Below are positions 31,429-42,892 of a stretch of DNA of 43,517 nucleotides, piece by piece. The DNA is from Perkinsus olseni. Its lineage: Eukaryota; Perkinsozoa; Perkinsida; Perkinsidae. Position 1 is the first letter of the stretch, and each line of letters opens with the position of its first letter. Below the pieces are notes generated by a model. That model was not told where the DNA came from. It saw only the letters and a list, made by a program, of their open reading frames with translations, and did no database searches. A program made the position numbers and the translations under genes. Where the stretch lies: the NCBI GenBank assembly GCA_013115135.1, contig JABANP010000448.1, forward strand, positions 1 to 43,517, written 5' to 3'.

Positions 31429-33145
31429 ATGTCTTCAACTCTTACCCCTTCTGCTGTTGCTGCTGTTGTTGATGATGATGAATATGTGGAAGAGGTTGTT
31501 GGTGTGATAATAACAGGGGTTACTGGAGTATTCGGTAATGCACTGTTGGTGGAGTTTTTCAAGGCAATACCCGACATATACCAACACAACAACAACAGGA
31601 AGGAGGGACAACGAGAGGCAGGGAATCATTCTACTCCTCCGCGTTGTTGTTGTTATCACTTCTGTCTTATCGGTCGTGATAAGGTAATAAGAACAATATT
31701 ACTGTAATACCATGGTTATGGTGATGACCATTATTATTGTTGTATAGGAAAGATTAGAAGAAGTATGGTCATCATCATCATCATCATCAGGAGTACTAGA
31801 CATGTACAATAGCATGAGTATGATAAACATAAAGCATACGTCGGTACGTAGTAGCATCATCATCATCATTTCGATAATGACTTCTTGCTAGTTTACAATT
31901 GATTTCATGAAATCGTCCAGTGACGATATCCGTAATTTTTGGTATAAGACAGTATTCCCCACACTATCATACCCATAATGGCGGTAACAAGAGTAATATA
32001 ACCACAGTCTATGCATTCATGAACGCTGGTAATAATAATAATAACAACAACAACCCATTCTTCTTCTTCTTCTTCTTCTTTGTTGTTGTTGTTGTTGTTG
32101 TAGGTGGTGTAGAGCCTGTAGGATATCTAACCGACATAACATCTACTACACCATTATCTATTCATCAATCGATACACTTCAATTTAACGTCGTTTATAGT
32201 AATAATAACAACAGCAACAACAACAACAACAAGATTGATGATAAGTGGTATTTATGATGATAATTATCAGGTATCATGTGGATGCATTGTGGAGTATTGT
32301 AGCAACACTAACAATGATCATCACGACAACAACAACCGTGATGATGATGATGATGATGTTAAGGAATTGTACTTGGTTAATACCACATCATTGGCAGCTG
32401 AAGTACCAATGGGTGGTATGGCCATATACGCAATGGTAATGATGATGCTGATATGATTATTATTATTTTTTCCATACCTCATGATGGTTGGTAGGGTAAA
32501 AGGAGTCGTGATTATATCATGCGCTTACTGGCCTATGAGAGTGTGGTTAAATATAATGGTAAATGTGTAGATCATCATCATTATCTTAACTGGTCTCCTG
32601 GCCCAATGTATGGTCCAATGACAAGTAATATTAACACTATCAATGACAACAATAAGAAGAACAACAACGATCATGTTCTTTACATGATACTATCATTATA
32701 GATACTATAGTTGATCATTGTGATGATCCAAGAACAAAAGATATATTTCAACGTATGCTGGATGAACATGATATCATAAAGCTTACCGAGAGGCATACTA
32801 GTAAGGGAGAGATGGTCGGAGATGATAATGGCGGTAATGATCATGGAACAGAACAGCAGCAAGGAGGACAGCAGGTTGCAGACTGCAGCAGCAGCAGCAG
32901 CAGAGGGTATTACTCAATACAATATCAACAAGAAGGAGCATAAGTTGTTGTTCATCATCATTAGATCCCCATCAACATCAGCATCATCATCATCACCTTT
33001 CGTAGACCCGATGGTATCAGCAGGTAAATGTATTAAATGCTTATTAGAGGGTAATTATATAAATGGTAATAATCATGTGGATTATTATGATGTTTACCTA
33101 TCACCGAATGATAGGGATAATCGTGATAATAATAATAGTAATTAG
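31429..33145 (+). CDS. Sepiapterin-reductase-like short-chain dehydrogenase
   Basis: A classical SDR with NAD(P)H-binding and catalytic motifs in family order. The ATG at 31429 leads to VVGVIITGVTGVFGNALLVE (TGxxxGxG-like), then FCLIGRDKERLEEVW across the intron at 31684-31747. DDILYAFMNAGG (NAG motif) spans an intron ending near 32010. VNTTSLAAEVPMGGMAIYAM plus GKRSRDYIMRLLA gives the Ser and YxxxK active site across an intron of about 60 nt. Then come WSPGPMYGPM, DPRTKDIFQRML, and VSAGKCIKCLLEG with VDYYDVYL near the end (TAG at 33145). The PGP block, DP..K segment and HVDYYD ending match sepiapterin reductase, which makes tetrahydrobiopterin, better than other SDRs. Substrate is inferred only. 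Asn/Asp runs interrupt loops, and some may be introns. Confidence 0.7.
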
Positions 33146-33328
33146 AACACCAACCCAATCATCATATGTCCATTCCAATATAATAATAATCATCTTATTA
33201 CTGTTACTACTGCACATTACAGGTGTTGTTGATGTATAGAGAATAGTAGTAGTATCAATGGTGGTGGGGGTGGTGGTGTATCTCTTCATCCCACAGCAGG
33301 AGTATTGATATTGTCTTCATCATCATAA

Positions 33329-34811
33329 ATGGTTACCCCAACATCATCTAATAGGAGAGGTAGGAGAAGTAGGAGTAGAAGTATTGATAGTAATAGTAGC
33401 AGAGGTAGCCATGGGATGGTAATAATGAAAAAGAAGAAGAATAGGGATTATGATGGTGTCGACGATGGTGATGATGATGGCATGAAAGCAGCAGCAGCAG
33501 CAGTCTCAAACACTAGGAGTACTCATCATCAACGGCATCACCATCATCATCAATGTATAATCATTATCATCATGATTTCAGGATCCGCCGACGTTGGTCA
33601 TCATCATCATCATCATCATCAATCAACGTCAACTACTACTACTACCACCTTACATGTATCAAATCTTACACGTAATATTAACGAGGATCATCTCTATGAG
33701 ATATTCGGTAATAATAATAATAACAACAACGATAATACTGATTATTATAATAATAATCATCATCATCCTGATGATATTATCATGACCTTAGGTACATTCG
33801 CTGAAGTTGTTGATGTTGATCTAGCCATTGATGATAAAGTTAATTTACCTAAAGGTTATGCTCATATTATATTACCAAATAGAGAAGCTGCTAAAGACGC
33901 TATATACCATCTTGACCATGCACAGATAGATGGCAATGTTATCAATGTGATCATCATCATCATACTACTACTACTACTCTTCCTACTACCACTCCTAACT
34001 CATAACACATTTAATAACCTCATCAGATCCGATTCGCCCATAACAGCGGTGGTGGCGGCGGCGGTGGTGATAAGACAAGGGACCATCGTGATGATGAAGG
34101 TAGTATTAGGGTTGGTATTATTTACTTCATAATTCGGAACGTAGACACCATCATCATGGTGATAGAGATCATGATGCTAATACTCAAGGTTCCAAACGTA
34201 ATAGTAGGAGTAGATCTTACGATGATGATGAGGATGATGATAGTAAGAGGAGGAGGAGGAGACCAAGAAGCACTACGCTACACAGAGGCGACAACAACAA
34301 CAACAACAACAACAACGACGTGAGGTGAGTTCAGGTCATTACACCACCAAGCATTATGAGCCAATCCGTTAAATCCTTAATCATGATGATCAGTACGAGA
34401 CGTGATGATGATCGTGATGGTCGTGGCAGGAGCAGCAGTGAAAAGAAGAGAAGACTACGAACTAGGTCCTCTTCTCCATCATTGTCGGCGGCTTCAACTC
34501 CACATGAAAGGGATCCAATTAGTAGTCGTCAAGAGAGGCAGCATGAGGGAGAGGACGCAGGAGCTCATCAAAGGATGGCGCCACATCAGGGCTCCTACAC
34601 GACAGCAACAGCTGATGATGATAATGAAAGAAGGGGTTCTAGATCATTATCATCAAATCATCATCATCATCATCATCATCAGAGAGAATCTCAGGTAATA
34701 TACACCACCACTACTACTACAACCATTGGTATTATTAATGAGTAGGTTGGACCGAGGCATCGTTATAATCCCAACAGCAGCAGCAGCAGCACTGATCGTA
34801 TGGCAGCTTAA
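33329..34811 (+). CDS. RNPS1: RNPS1-like RNA-binding protein (RRM + RS)
   Basis: Homologue of RNPS1, a component of the exon-junction/ASAP complex that regulates splicing. The ATG at 33329 opens an RS-type N-terminus (RRGRRSRSRSIDSNSSRGS). The RRM reads LHVSNLTRNINEDHLYEIFG (RNP2 and helix 1), then TFAEVVDVDLAI, then LPKGYAHIILPNREAAKDAI (RNP1), then HLDHAQIDGNVIN. An 84-nt intron (33708-33791) splits the RRM, and an 80-nt intron (33947-34026) follows it. The tail has Gly runs, GSKRNSRSRSYDDDEDDDSK and RRDDDRDGRGRSSSEKKRRL. The last exon is GPRHRYNPNSSSSSTDRMAA, with TAA at 34809-34811. The small gaps in the tail depend on exon choices I could not fix fully. Confidence 0.82.
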
Positions 34812-36290
34812 TTATCAAGAAGAGTAATGATCGTCATATGACCTCTACTCTGTGAATATCGATTATGCCCTTTCTCGTCCTCCTCCTCCTCTCCCTTTTA
34901 ACTGTACCCCCCACCCCCCCAGCTATTGGATGTCTTCTTCTTCTCATTATTAGCACAGTGTTATCAATTAGGATAGGAGCAGTTCGTACAAATGCAGTCA
35001 TTCTTCATTCATCGATATGAATAATGTCTACTCATTGGGAAAAGATAACTTCTCAACCGTCTTCCACCACCGTAGGCGTTGGCGCATATCATTGGCACCA
35101 CACATTGCCATCATGTGATGATGATCGAACCTTCAATGGGGGGGCGAGAGATACCCGCAGTGATTGAGATTGTTGGCAGAGGGATTGTCGAGCACCTCGT
35201 AAATGGGACCTTTTTCATCAGTATTTTCGTACCACCTTACTTGTACTATTACAACATATGCTACTACGCTCGTCATCATTATCACAGTGTCTAACGTCAA
35301 TGAGGAGGAACAGCGATGTCTGAGATGTTACAACGAGGATGGGTGAGGCATGGCGGCCTGCCTTCCCCCATGGTCAGCAGCAGCAGCAGCACCACTCACT
35401 TGACACTCTCCTTCTATCATCATCGTCGTTACTGCTTAGACCGCCACAAGTAATATAATACAACGACGAAGAACCTCATCATCATCGTCAACATCATCAT
35501 CGGCGGTGGTGGTGGGGGTGGCAGCAGACGATGACCTCACCACCACCGCTCCTACTGCCAATTCGGGATATGTTAGTTCTACGATTAGCATGTTACCATC
35601 CAACCCGTATGCTCAAAGCATGATCGCAGCGATTGATAAGAATTATTGGAACATAGGACGTTTGAGGTGAGTATACAACAGGGAACTACAGCAGCATCAT
35701 CATTATCATTGGTATTATTGTGCAGAAATAAAGAATTATGGATGAGTAGAAAAGTTGAAGGGAACTATAAGTAATATACAGATATGATCATGCAATTAAT
35801 GATAGTAGTAAGCAGGACGACTTGTATTTAGTATAAACCGTTTTTTGAGGGGCAAGCATGGACCAGCTCATTATGGTAAATGGTGGAGCAGGCGGTTTAG
35901 GTAGTATGGCAGATACTGCTACTGATGCTGCTAACATTATTCTATCAATCCCACCACCGCTACACGTCTATCATCATCATCATTCAGGCACAATCGTGGT
36001 TGTAGAGGCGCATTCGGCACAAGGCATGTGAATGATAATGCTATACGTTATCAATCAATGAGGCACAACTAATGGTCATGCTAGTAATGATCTCAATGTC
36101 AGCAGTACTACGGATCTTGGTGAATATATTGTGGTCCTACTCGGTTTCAGCGTTATTATTATCATTATCACTATCATGCTCATTTGTTGAAGATAAGGAG
36201 GCCACTAGTGTTCATCGCTTTCCATAGCTATATACACATCATTGTTGTGTTTGTATTGCTCATCAACGATATAATGAGAGGTTTTATCAT
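34812..36290. other. Unresolved candidate exons, plus strand
   Basis: Short protein-like pieces on the plus strand suggest one or two more genes, but no complete chain. They are: GREIPAVIEIVGRGIVEHLV (about 35140-35200); MLPSNPYAQSMIAAIDKNYW (35591-35650) followed by GTGAGT and, after a GTGCAG acceptor, NKELWMSRKVEGNYK (ending about 35772); and MDQLIMVNGGAGGLGSMADT (from 35858). No family is recognised. Poly-C and triplet runs are frequent. Confidence 0.3.
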
Positions 36291-36296
36291 GGAGGT

Positions 36297-36542
36297 TTAA
36301 ATAGCGCGTGACTCGCCCCTCACCATCCCGCGATTCAACGCTTCAATAAACACGATTCTACGTCCTGGGTAGTGTTCACCGTGACCAGCAGCAACGTTCG
36401 AGAGAACTTCTTCTAGACTGCGACAGTTCCTCACCTCATCCATCACTAGGCACATCGCTATAACGATTAGGTTTATTATGTCGACGTCCTTAGCAGCCAT
36501 TGCTGCCACTGCTGCTGTTCTTCGATACCGCATCCTAACCAT
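36297..36542 (-). CDS. Short uncharacterised ORF
   Basis: An 81-codon open frame, MVRMRYRRTAAVAAM, then KDVDIINLIVIAMCLVMDEV, ending in a stop at 36297. It has one hydrophobic stretch. It may be an exon or chance; nothing identifies it. Confidence 0.2.
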   Translation of the reverse strand: MVRMRYRRTAAVAAMAAKDVDIINLIVIAMCLVMDEVRNCRSLEEVLSNVAAGHGEHYPGRRIVFIEALNRGMVRGESRAI

Positions 36543-36959
36543 CTGTGCGCGTTATCTTAAATCTTCGATATACGCGCCCCTCGGGTATGATATTCAATCT
36601 CGGTCTATGATATGCAGTCCCCCAAATAATTTAGGAACATCGAGTTTTTCTCGCCGCTAGCTCCAACTGGGACGAGTTACGAGACGAAACGTATAGGAAT
36701 ACTTTCTAGTACCCTACTGGATATACCCCCAAAGTTTCAGGCCACAACTTTCAATGGGCGCCCAGATCTCGGAAGGTCCCTCGAAAAATGTGCCGAAAGA
36801 TCTTGGAATATACGGCTAAAAATTCGGCGGGAAATCCCAGTTTTCACTAGGTAAGTACTTCAACTATTAATCTTCCGGTTCATTGCAGCACACCGATAGA
36901 AAGAGCGTCTTTCCAATAGCCATCCATCTAAATTTCACCGCTGGACTCGGCTAAGTCGG

Positions 36960-37560
36960 CTAAGCCGACTCGGCTTCAATCATCCGATTGGTAGGATCAA
37001 CAAAGGGGATAATGGTAACAGAATTCTCGTCGCAGTTAACGATGTAACCAGCAATCGAAGTGTAGAGGAGATAGCGATGATTAGGATCGACAACCACCCT
37101 TATCGAACCAATCTCGAGTATCCTATCATCAGCATCAGGTTGATCTAATTTGGGAAGCATCTGGTTCATCAACAGTACGCGTAGGAGCGTCATTGGGCCT
37201 TGGAGCAGCCGGTGGGGAACCATCTTCAGAATTGTTATCAGCAGGAGACCGGGGCGATATTCGACATCACCATCGGAATCGTCGTCATGGTCACCGAGCT
37301 CGTGGAAGGGCTTCAAGTTAGCAGTTGCGGCCTTGAAGTTAACGCCGTTGCGAAGGATAGTAGTGACACTTCCACGAGTCTCCGCGACCGGATAAGGGCC
37401 TTCCCAGCTTCAAGCAATGAATCTACCAGCTTTCCTCGTCCATAGCAGAACCTTCTGACCACGCTGTAAGTCGAACAACCGTCTCCTAGACAGCGTGGCC
37501 ATACGAATCTTCTCACGCAGATTGCACCAGATAGCCGTCCAACTCTTCCACTTTGTAGTT
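36960..37560 (-). pseudogene. Integrase C-terminal part with GPY module
   Basis: The minus strand reads RGQKVLLWTRKAGRFIA, stop, then SWEGPYPVAETRGSVTTILR and NFKAATANLKPFH. GPY and the surrounding beta-strand pattern are the GPY/F module of Ty3-type integrases. The stop just before SWEGPY shows decay. An acidic tail and about 80 further codons run to TAG at 36960. Confidence 0.7.
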
Positions 37561-37570
37561 TCTCTCTCCT

Positions 37571-37888
37571 TCATCTCAGTGAATAACTGGGAGGGAGGTT
37601 CTCGTGGTAGTTCTCGCCAGGGAGGTCGTCTTCTCTGGGATCCAGCTCAGGGATCCTCGGCTCCGTATACCAACATAAAGCGTGGGGGGACAAGTCGTCG
37701 TCGGTCGTGAATGGGGTGATATTCCATGCCCGCACAGCACGGTAGAGGGGAAAAGTCCAGCTCGTAAAGTCCGCGTTGTCGGGGTCGTCGAGCTGGACAC
37801 ATTCGTTGATATACTCGTGCAGATGTTTGTGGGGGCGTTCAGAGGCACCAGCCAGAAATAGGAGTCCCTCGGCAGAATCTTCAGGCAT
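37571..37888 (-). pseudogene. Integrase-region fragment
   Basis: An open stretch between the zinc finger and the GPY module, containing ERPHKHLHEYINECVQLDD and SPHALCWYTEPRIPELDP. ERPHKxL and SPH..w.tEPR fit the last part of a retroviral-type integrase core (compare the N..H..L and P...l.G.pP motifs). The catalytic D,D and E residues were not traced. Confidence 0.5.
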
Positions 37889-38121
37889 ATAGAGTGACGG
37901 TCACAGAAGTATCTGAATGCTTAGCTCACCAGTGAGGTGTCTTGAGCTATCAGCAGGATTTGTGGATGACCTCGCAAGATAGCATCGGTCTGCAAGTAGT
38001 AGCCCTCAAGTAGTTCGTGGCCATATCCATCACAACCAAGCCGTAGTTCTGGCCGTCGGGGTCTTTATTGAGCCGTTGAGATAAGGATGGGCTACTCGCA
38101 CCAGGCATAGGTAGGGACCAG

Positions 38122-38391
38122 TCATATCAATGCCATTGATTCAATGGCACAGACTTGAAGACACCCAGCAGCACCAGGCCATGGTATGGCCCCCATAGAC
38201 TGGCGTTGTACACGATCAGCACGAGCAAACTGACAGCGTTCACAGGTATCCACATGTCGGCCACAAGCACGAGCCATACCATGCCAGAAGTAGCGCTGCT
38301 TGAGCAGTTTCGGTGTGCCAACACGTCCACGATGTCCAACTGAATGAGCCCGACCAACCAACTTTTTCTTGAGCTCATCGTCGTTAATCAA
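38122..38391 (-). pseudogene. Integrase HHCC zinc-binding domain
   Basis: The minus strand reads GRAHSVGHRGRVGTPKLLKQ, then RYFWHGMARACGRHV and DTCERCQFAR. The His-His-Cys-Cys spacing and the ryyW.gm..d motif are those of the integrase zinc-binding H2C2 domain of Ty3/gypsy elements. Confidence 0.8.
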
Positions 38392-38802
38392 GATGATGGG
38401 AGGTGGTCTTACTATCGTCCGTGGAGTCGACGTCGATAGTCACGATACGAGCAACCGAACCTTTGGGTAGCACTTCGTAGTAGGGACTAGCCCGAGAGTG
38501 TCCATCCTAGGGTTCTCAGCCTAATCTTGAAGGAGCTCTTCTACAGTGACTTAATCTCCAAGGGCGTCGTCCTCGATGGTGTTCACTCCTAAACAGGCGA
38601 AGTCTCTGGTTCAGCTTGGAGTAGTCAGTGGTGAACTGCCCTGTGGGGCATCCCGGGGCGACGCAGCGAAGCAGAATGTTGTAGGCAATGTCAGTAGAAC
38701 TTCAGTGATGACCGAGGGGTAAAGGGGGCGGTGACACTCGTCAAGTTGAGGTGACCCAGCTCTACGATCCGATGGATTACACTCTCCTCGAACATGGCGT
38801 AC

Positions 38803-39245
38803 TCACGCTTGTATACCCTGCTTGTTAAGGTCCTGGATGATATCTTCGACAATCTTCAGTGGGAGTTGCTCAAACCGTCCAAGTTTCGCCTTAGCCGAGC
38901 TGGTCTTGCGGAGGCCATGAAGATTGATAGCACTGTCGGTAAGGATAAGCTTCTTCTGAACGCTAGTCTCTCGAGCCGCCTGATCTACAGGGAATAGCGA
39001 GAAATGATCGAAGAGCCGAGTGTGGACTGGATTGCCGTCTCTCACGTCTACGCAGAAGGCTTCGGCACTACGTCGCAGTAGATGAAGATACCCTTGGAGA
39101 TCTCAACATGACGAAGAACCGGTTGCTGTAAGGAAAGTCCACAGAGCCAGGTTGCCATCGTATTGCGGAAGTCTTCTGAATATGTAAAGTCCCACGGAGC
39201 GTCGTTGTTACCAATCTCGCGGGGTCGGAAGCGGGCAAATACCAA
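38803..39245 (-). pseudogene. RT/RNase H connection fragment
   Basis: The open stretches WDFTYSEDFRNTMATWLCGL and IFIYCDVVPKPSA (39245-39048) continue into LFDHFSLFPVDQAARETSVQ and KIVEDIIQDLNKQG (39045-38803). Position and hydrophobic pattern fit an RNase H-like domain in pol, but the catalytic residues are not all visible. Confidence 0.45.
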
Positions 39246-39305
39246 ACTTTTGGAGAAGCGTCCTAGAGGGTCATAGGTGCGGTTGACGAAGCCGATGGCC
39301 TCCCG

Positions 39306-40019
39306 TTAAGCCGAGGAACGAAGCCCGTGGAAGCCGTTGGTTTCGGGAGAGATTGACATAGCCTTGTCGTGGGTACCGTACCGAAACAGGATCACGTCGG
39401 AGCCAATCTCGACCTGATACCCAAGGACAGACCGGTAAGTCGCCGTCGGGCACGGAGAGAAGTTGTTGAAGACCTTCGGATCGGAGACGTCAGAACCATG
39501 ACGACAGAGCTTCCACTTCACGTACCCACCCTGCTGTGCCACCGTTGCCGGCTGCTGTCCTCGACGGCAGAGGTCGTCTACATAGAGAACCAGATCAATC
39601 GAAGAGGGCACCGGTAGTGGCTCTTCTTGGGGAGGATCTCCGAGTGGAACCGGCTTCGCTGGTCTTGTACTTGGGGCCTTAATCGTCAATGACGATTCGT
39701 CATGCTCTTCTTGGTCGTCCCCGGAGTTGGGGTCTCCCACAGTAGCCGTAACCTCGTCTTCCGCCTGGGGGAAGTAGATGAGCGCGTTGGAGTCACCGGT
39801 TATCTCGTATAGTGTACATCGACTGGTACATCGAATTCCAACAACGGACCGTCCGAACCGACCATCTGATTGTCACCGGCAACGTCATTTGGAGCTGCCT
39901 TCTGTCCTGCCTTCAGCTTGACTTCTCGTTCCCACTGTCGACGGGGCCAATTCAAAGAAGAGCGCAGACCGTGCGGACTGTGTCCGAAGCCGAAAGGCAT
40001 CCTCCGGAATCGGAGAATC
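39306..40019 (-). pseudogene. Reverse transcriptase palm (MPFG and YVDD boxes)
   Basis: Immediately after the inserted element the minus strand reads ILRFRRMPFGFGHSPHGLRS, the RT motif before the catalytic box. About 120 codons later comes SSIDLVLYVDDLCRRG with YVDD, then VLGYQVEIGSDVILFRYG (thumb start). The gap between MPFG and YVDD is several times the usual length and contains stops and an acidic, Pro-rich stretch, so it holds an insertion. Confidence 0.75.
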
Positions 40020-40687
40020 CTCCACAATCTTTTCGTGCATGGATAAAGCGCCCGTTTCGGCCAACACTTTTTCATCCATAACCGCTTTCGGACACGAGTC
40101 TGGTCCACGCGTGGTTGATCCAAAGATATGCTTTTATTGTGATCTATTCGGCCACGATCTTTTCGAACAAAGTTCATTCGTCCAATAGTGCTTCGTACAT
40201 CTGAAGCTGACGACACCCAAAAGTTTTCAACAGGAATACAACCCGCGTTCTCATGAATATGAGCTTGAAGTCCCAACCTACTGACCTGTGAGACTCCGGT
40301 GATGTGTCGATTCACTAGCGCCCATGATGGGCGATAATGATCCAATCCCCAACCTACTCAACGGGGCTGCATTCGTATTTGGAACCTTCAGGCACTAGGA
40401 TCATCACAGTGTTAACCTGATGAGCGGGAGTGCTGAATCGCCACCACAAGTAGCGTGGACGAGAGGATTGTACGAGAAGTCCTGGACGAAAGAAGCGGAG
40501 TTAGATCATGATTGGACGAAATGGCGTGGATGGAAGGATCATGTATGTGAGACCCGTTGATAAATGAATATGTACGAAAGAGGCTGGACGGAAGCAACAG
40601 GGACGAAACAAGGGCGATGAACCGGTCAAGGATGAAACAATCTTGGACGTAACTTTCAATGTACGAAACAGCGATGTAAGAATGGAG
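40020..40687. mobile_element. Foldback-like element, copy 1
   Basis: Ends are CTCCACAATC (40020) and ...GAATGGAG (40687). The left arm (about 40020-40225) is a degenerate 15-bp tandem array in the TTTCGTnCA orientation. The right arm (about 40441-40687) is the same array inverted (TGGACGAAA, TGTACGAAA). About 215 bp of unique sequence lies between. It interrupts the Ty3 RT between its fingers and its MPFG box. No ORF with a transposase motif is present, so it is non-autonomous. No clear target-site duplication was found. Confidence 0.7.
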
Positions 40688-40739
40688 TTTTCCCGTCAAG
40701 TGTGCGCACTCGTAGAAGGGTGCCGTACGCCATGCTAGA

Positions 40740-41344
40740 AGGAGGAACCACAGAGAGCCTTCTCCGTTACCTCCAACCGCAGACACGTCGACGCATTCGT
40801 TGAACTCACCAGCGTCGAGACAGACAGAGCAGAGATGCGTAGGCTTCTCAGCTCCGAAGAGTGGCAGGGCCATGACATAGTGAGTACAACTGGGCGCAGA
40901 GCGTTCTTCGACGATGTCGTCTCTCACCAGGGCGTCGATGGCTTCGGCGTACGGGCGCTGCTGCTCGTCAGATAATCTCCTAGTTATGGCGCAGTCCTTA
41001 GCGTAGGCGGCCTTGAAATTAGGAGGAGGTCTCGAGGTGGGGTGTTTCCAAGGTATCTTGATGCAGCATCTTCCTTCAGGTGTTTCGGGGTTATCGAGCA
41101 ACGTGACCGGAATGTCGGCAGTAGTCGTAGTTCTATTGACTTGATGATAGTTGATGGACACATCGTTGAGACCAGAGGAAGTCGTAGAGAATCTTGTCGT
41201 CGTCTGATGACACATTACATGGAGAGAGGAAGGAGTGATCTCAGTGTCCGCTTTCGGGTCCACCGTGCTTGCTAGGAGTTGGCGGCATTCATGCCCGACG
41301 ACAATCTGGTCTTGTTGAGTAAAGTCGGGGCGAATCACCCACAC
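40740..41344 (-). pseudogene. Reverse transcriptase N-terminal part
   Basis: The minus strand reads DEQQRPYAEAIDALVRDDIV, then EERSAPSCTHYVMALPLFG, then KPTHLCSVCLDAGEFNECVD. That is the fingers region of a retrotransposon RT (I...i..S..a.p...v.K......vc.D.r.lN). Upstream is WVIRPDFTQQDQIVVGHECR, of unknown role. The frame runs into the foldback-like element near 40687. Confidence 0.65.
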
Positions 41345-42315
41345 CGCACCACCTGCACGTCGTAGAAGGCTAGTCGACCTATGAATGGGTACAACCCTTC
41401 ATGAAGGGGTGAGACCGAGAGGTCCTTACTTAGATGGAACGAGCGGAGCCCGTCGCTTCGCTCCGGAGTCGCTTCGCTCCAATGGCGGCGCTCTCAGTGC
41501 GCGCTACACCGAGCGCGAGTGCACTAAACCAACATTACGAAGCGCTCGCCATTGTGTCCATTTTGAAACGGTTGGATACGACTAGTCGAACTACCCCAAA
41601 CTACTGCTGTGATTTGTTGGAATTGCCCTTTTTGTTACCCCTTCGTGCTGCCCGCACTATGACTGCCTACTATCACTAGATTATTGCTATGATATCACTA
41701 CTCCAAGAGTGTTGGGTTGTCCATTCCTCCGCGTTTAGTGGAAGACTCGACCATGGAACCACCGAGGACTACGTTGCGACGACTATTTTCGAGAATTTGT
41801 GCATTGTCCCCTCTAACCACGCGCATTCTACCGGGATCATCTACTACACCTTTGACGTCATGTGTAAGAGATTATCCATTACCGTTGGACTATGTCTGGT
41901 TGGTGGTATTGACGACCTTGAGAACTACACCGATTGTACTTCACCCAAGTCCGTCACAGGCCGTTATTTACGACTACTACGGAGACTGATTGTACCGAGT
42001 TCACGCCGATAACTAGGTACGTTCTGTGCAAGCGTGGGACTAACTTTCTTTGGCGACTACGACCGTTGCGAGTAGAAGCCAACACCCCCGTTTGGTGGAC
42101 TCCAGAGCTACCACTTGGTTTACTGTGAACTTCAACCGATCATCTTCCACTACTACATTATCATCGTCGACGGACCCCAGTTGGACTTACTACGGTACAT
42201 CTACAATTCGACGGACTCCAGATCCTCTACTCGGGTGATGTTTCTGTGTGGCCTCCGAACCGACTGACCCCTCCTCACTAATACCTACTACCTGCGGTGT
42301 ATTCAAGTCAACTGA
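41345..42315. other. No gene seen
   Basis: The open frames here are short and without motifs. Near 41450-41480 GTCGCTTCGCTCC is directly repeated (about 41450 and 41468). The rest looks like decayed non-coding or repetitive DNA. Confidence 0.35.
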
Positions 42316-42462
42316 CCCCAAGGCCATAGTACGGCTATACTATGAGCATTGTGTGACTATTTTTCCCCAAGGCCATAGTACGGCTATACTTTGAGCATTG
42401 TGTGACTATTTTTCCCCAAGGCCATAGTACGGCTATACTTTGAGCATTGTGTGACTATTTAC
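42316..42462 (+). repeat. 49-bp tandem repeat, 3 copies
   Basis: CCCCAAGGCCATAGTACGGC starts at 42316, 42365 and 42414, an exact 49-bp period. The copies are nearly identical; one differs at ACTATGAG versus ACTTTGAG. Confidence 0.95.
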
Positions 42463-42815
42463 ATCGATGGGTCATGAGATTTTCTGGCCAGCTGACTCCG
42501 TTAACACTACCTAGTACGTTCTGTGCGAGTGATGGATGCACCTTGGTTGCTACGGGGAACCTCCATTCATACATTGCTGTTTCATACATTGCAGTTTTCT
42601 TCCACGATTGTTTCGTCCATGGTAGGGTTCATCCTGCTTGTTTCGTCCATGTTACTTCCGTACATCCTCATTCATACACTCCTCTTTCGTCCACGGGTCT
42701 TGAGTACATGATTCTTTCAGCCACGCCGTTTCGTCCAATCATGCTCTAACTCCGCTTCTTTCTTCCAGGGCTTTTCGTACAAGCCTCTCGTACACGTGAG
42801 TTTCTTCCACGCTAC

Positions 42816-42857
42816 TTTTAGACATATGTGACGCCGCGGCGTCACATATGTCTAAAA
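42816..42857. repeat. Perfect 42-bp palindrome
   Basis: The arm TTTTAGACATATGTGACGCCG (42816-42836, split here as TTTTAGACATAT + GTGACGCCG) is followed with no spacer by its exact reverse complement (42837-42857). It marks one end of the sequence inserted in foldback-like copy 2. Confidence 0.95.
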
Positions 42858-42892
42858 AGCAGCGCCGCTCTAACTCCACTACTACCATCTAT

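Larger units (their letters stand above)
36960..41344 (-). mobile_element. Decayed Ty3/gypsy-type retrotransposon pol
   Basis: Minus-strand fragments run in the pol order RT, RNase H-like, integrase zinc finger, integrase C-terminal GPY module. Frames change between fragments and contain stops, and a foldback-like element is inserted inside the RT, so the copy is dead. I did not find gag, protease or paired LTRs. The upstream end near 41344 and the downstream end near 36960 are limits of recognisable coding, not mapped element ends. Confidence 0.75.

Noticed and set aside
31429..32460. Fatty acyl-CoA reductase or thioester reductase
   Set aside because: The N-terminal GVTGVFGNALLVEFFKAIPD suggested it, but the later NAGG, TSLA, YAMGK and PGPMYGPM motifs and the short length fit a classical SDR of the sepiapterin reductase type.
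42316..42462. CRISPR or integron-like array
   Set aside because: Three adjacent 49-bp copies with no spacers; a plain tandem repeat.
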